Assembly: GCA_903832665.1 (NCBI GenBank)
Contig: CAILCG010000019.1
Span: 62,001-126,000, forward strand
DNA length: 64,000 nt
Origin: an uncultured Methanomicrobiales archaeon
Lineage (GTDB): Archaea > Halobacteriota > Methanomicrobia > Methanomicrobiales > Methanospirillaceae
Direction of reading: 5' to 3'
Shown: piece after piece, positions 63,883 through 64,000 of the stretch
Layout of the letters: each line of letters opens with the position of its first letter
Position numbering within the stretch: position 1 is the stretch's first letter
Program-made: the position numbers and the translations under genes
Notes under the pieces: generated by a model
What the model was told of the DNA's origin: nothing
Seen by the model: the letters and a program-made list of their open reading frames with translations, nothing else
Databases searched by the model: none

Positions 63883-64000
63883 TGAATGTGTAGTGGTTTC
63901 ATCTCTTTAAAAAACTATGGTAATATTTTTTCCGGGCCTTAAGACAAGACCGCAAGTATCCTGTTTTTCTCATCATAACCGTCTACACATCAAAAAAACC

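Overview
The window is a piece of a methanogenic archaeal chromosome, most likely Methanomicrobiales (a Methanoregula-like lineage). Archaeal information-processing genes (MCM, two RFC small subunits, TBP, NMD3, an RPA-associated OB protein, an Lhr-type helicase), the archaeal coenzyme A route (pantoate kinase, phosphopantothenate synthetase, CoaBC) and the methanopterin aldolase MptD are all present. DUF3821 secreted proteins, wHTH-PAS-PAS histidine kinases and roadblock proteins also fit this group. The genus is an inference; no rRNA gene is present.

Layout. 0-3.4 kb (minus): pantoate kinase, phosphopantothenate synthetase, an RFC small-subunit paralogue and a methyltransferase, tightly overlapping. 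3.5-5.5 kb (minus): two damaged roadblock genes and a HAMP membrane protein. 5.6-13.3 kb (minus): a housekeeping series RfcS-MCM-MptD-TatD-DUF424-NMD3-Taw2/Trm5-CoaBC. 13.4-15.1 kb (plus): two surface proteins. 15.3-29.4 kb: an accessory region with four toxin-antitoxin pairs (HEPN/MNT, PIN/antitoxin, RelE/antitoxin, DUF4258/YgiT), a type IIG restriction-modification gene with three lesions, a frameshifted oligosaccharyltransferase (aglB) and many noncoding repeats, including two copies of a roughly 1.1-kb element. 29.5-34.5 kb: RPA-associated protein, phosphoesterase, Lhr helicase and TBP, followed by a hairpin-rich intergenic stretch. 35.1-38.7 kb: a tandem pair of AMP-forming acyl-CoA synthetases; the first has an internal deletion and the second is fused to an N-terminal ribbon-helix-helix DNA-binding domain. 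38.8 kb: tRNA-Leu(CAG). 39-46 kb: secreted and membrane proteins, an orphan Cas6b-like protein, a transporter and adenine deaminase. 46-52.8 kb: chemotaxis genes, with a broken receptor and truncated CheW next to an intact histidine kinase, CheW and CheR. 54.6-63.9 kb: an HPr-kinase-like P-loop protein, two tandem pyruvate,phosphate dikinases (the first with an in-frame amber stop) and a frameshifted alpha-glucan phosphorylase.

Two observations stand out. First, about fourteen gene-breaking lesions (single-base indels, all three stop codons, short deletions, truncations) occur, none in the replication, transcription, translation or cofactor genes. This suggests selective decay of sensory, surface, defence and reserve-metabolism genes rather than uniform sequencing error, though indels in short base runs need read-level confirmation. 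Second, the RHH-acyl-CoA synthetase fusion starts inside a cluster of inverted TGCACCA half-sites, which suggests a self-regulating metabolic enzyme.
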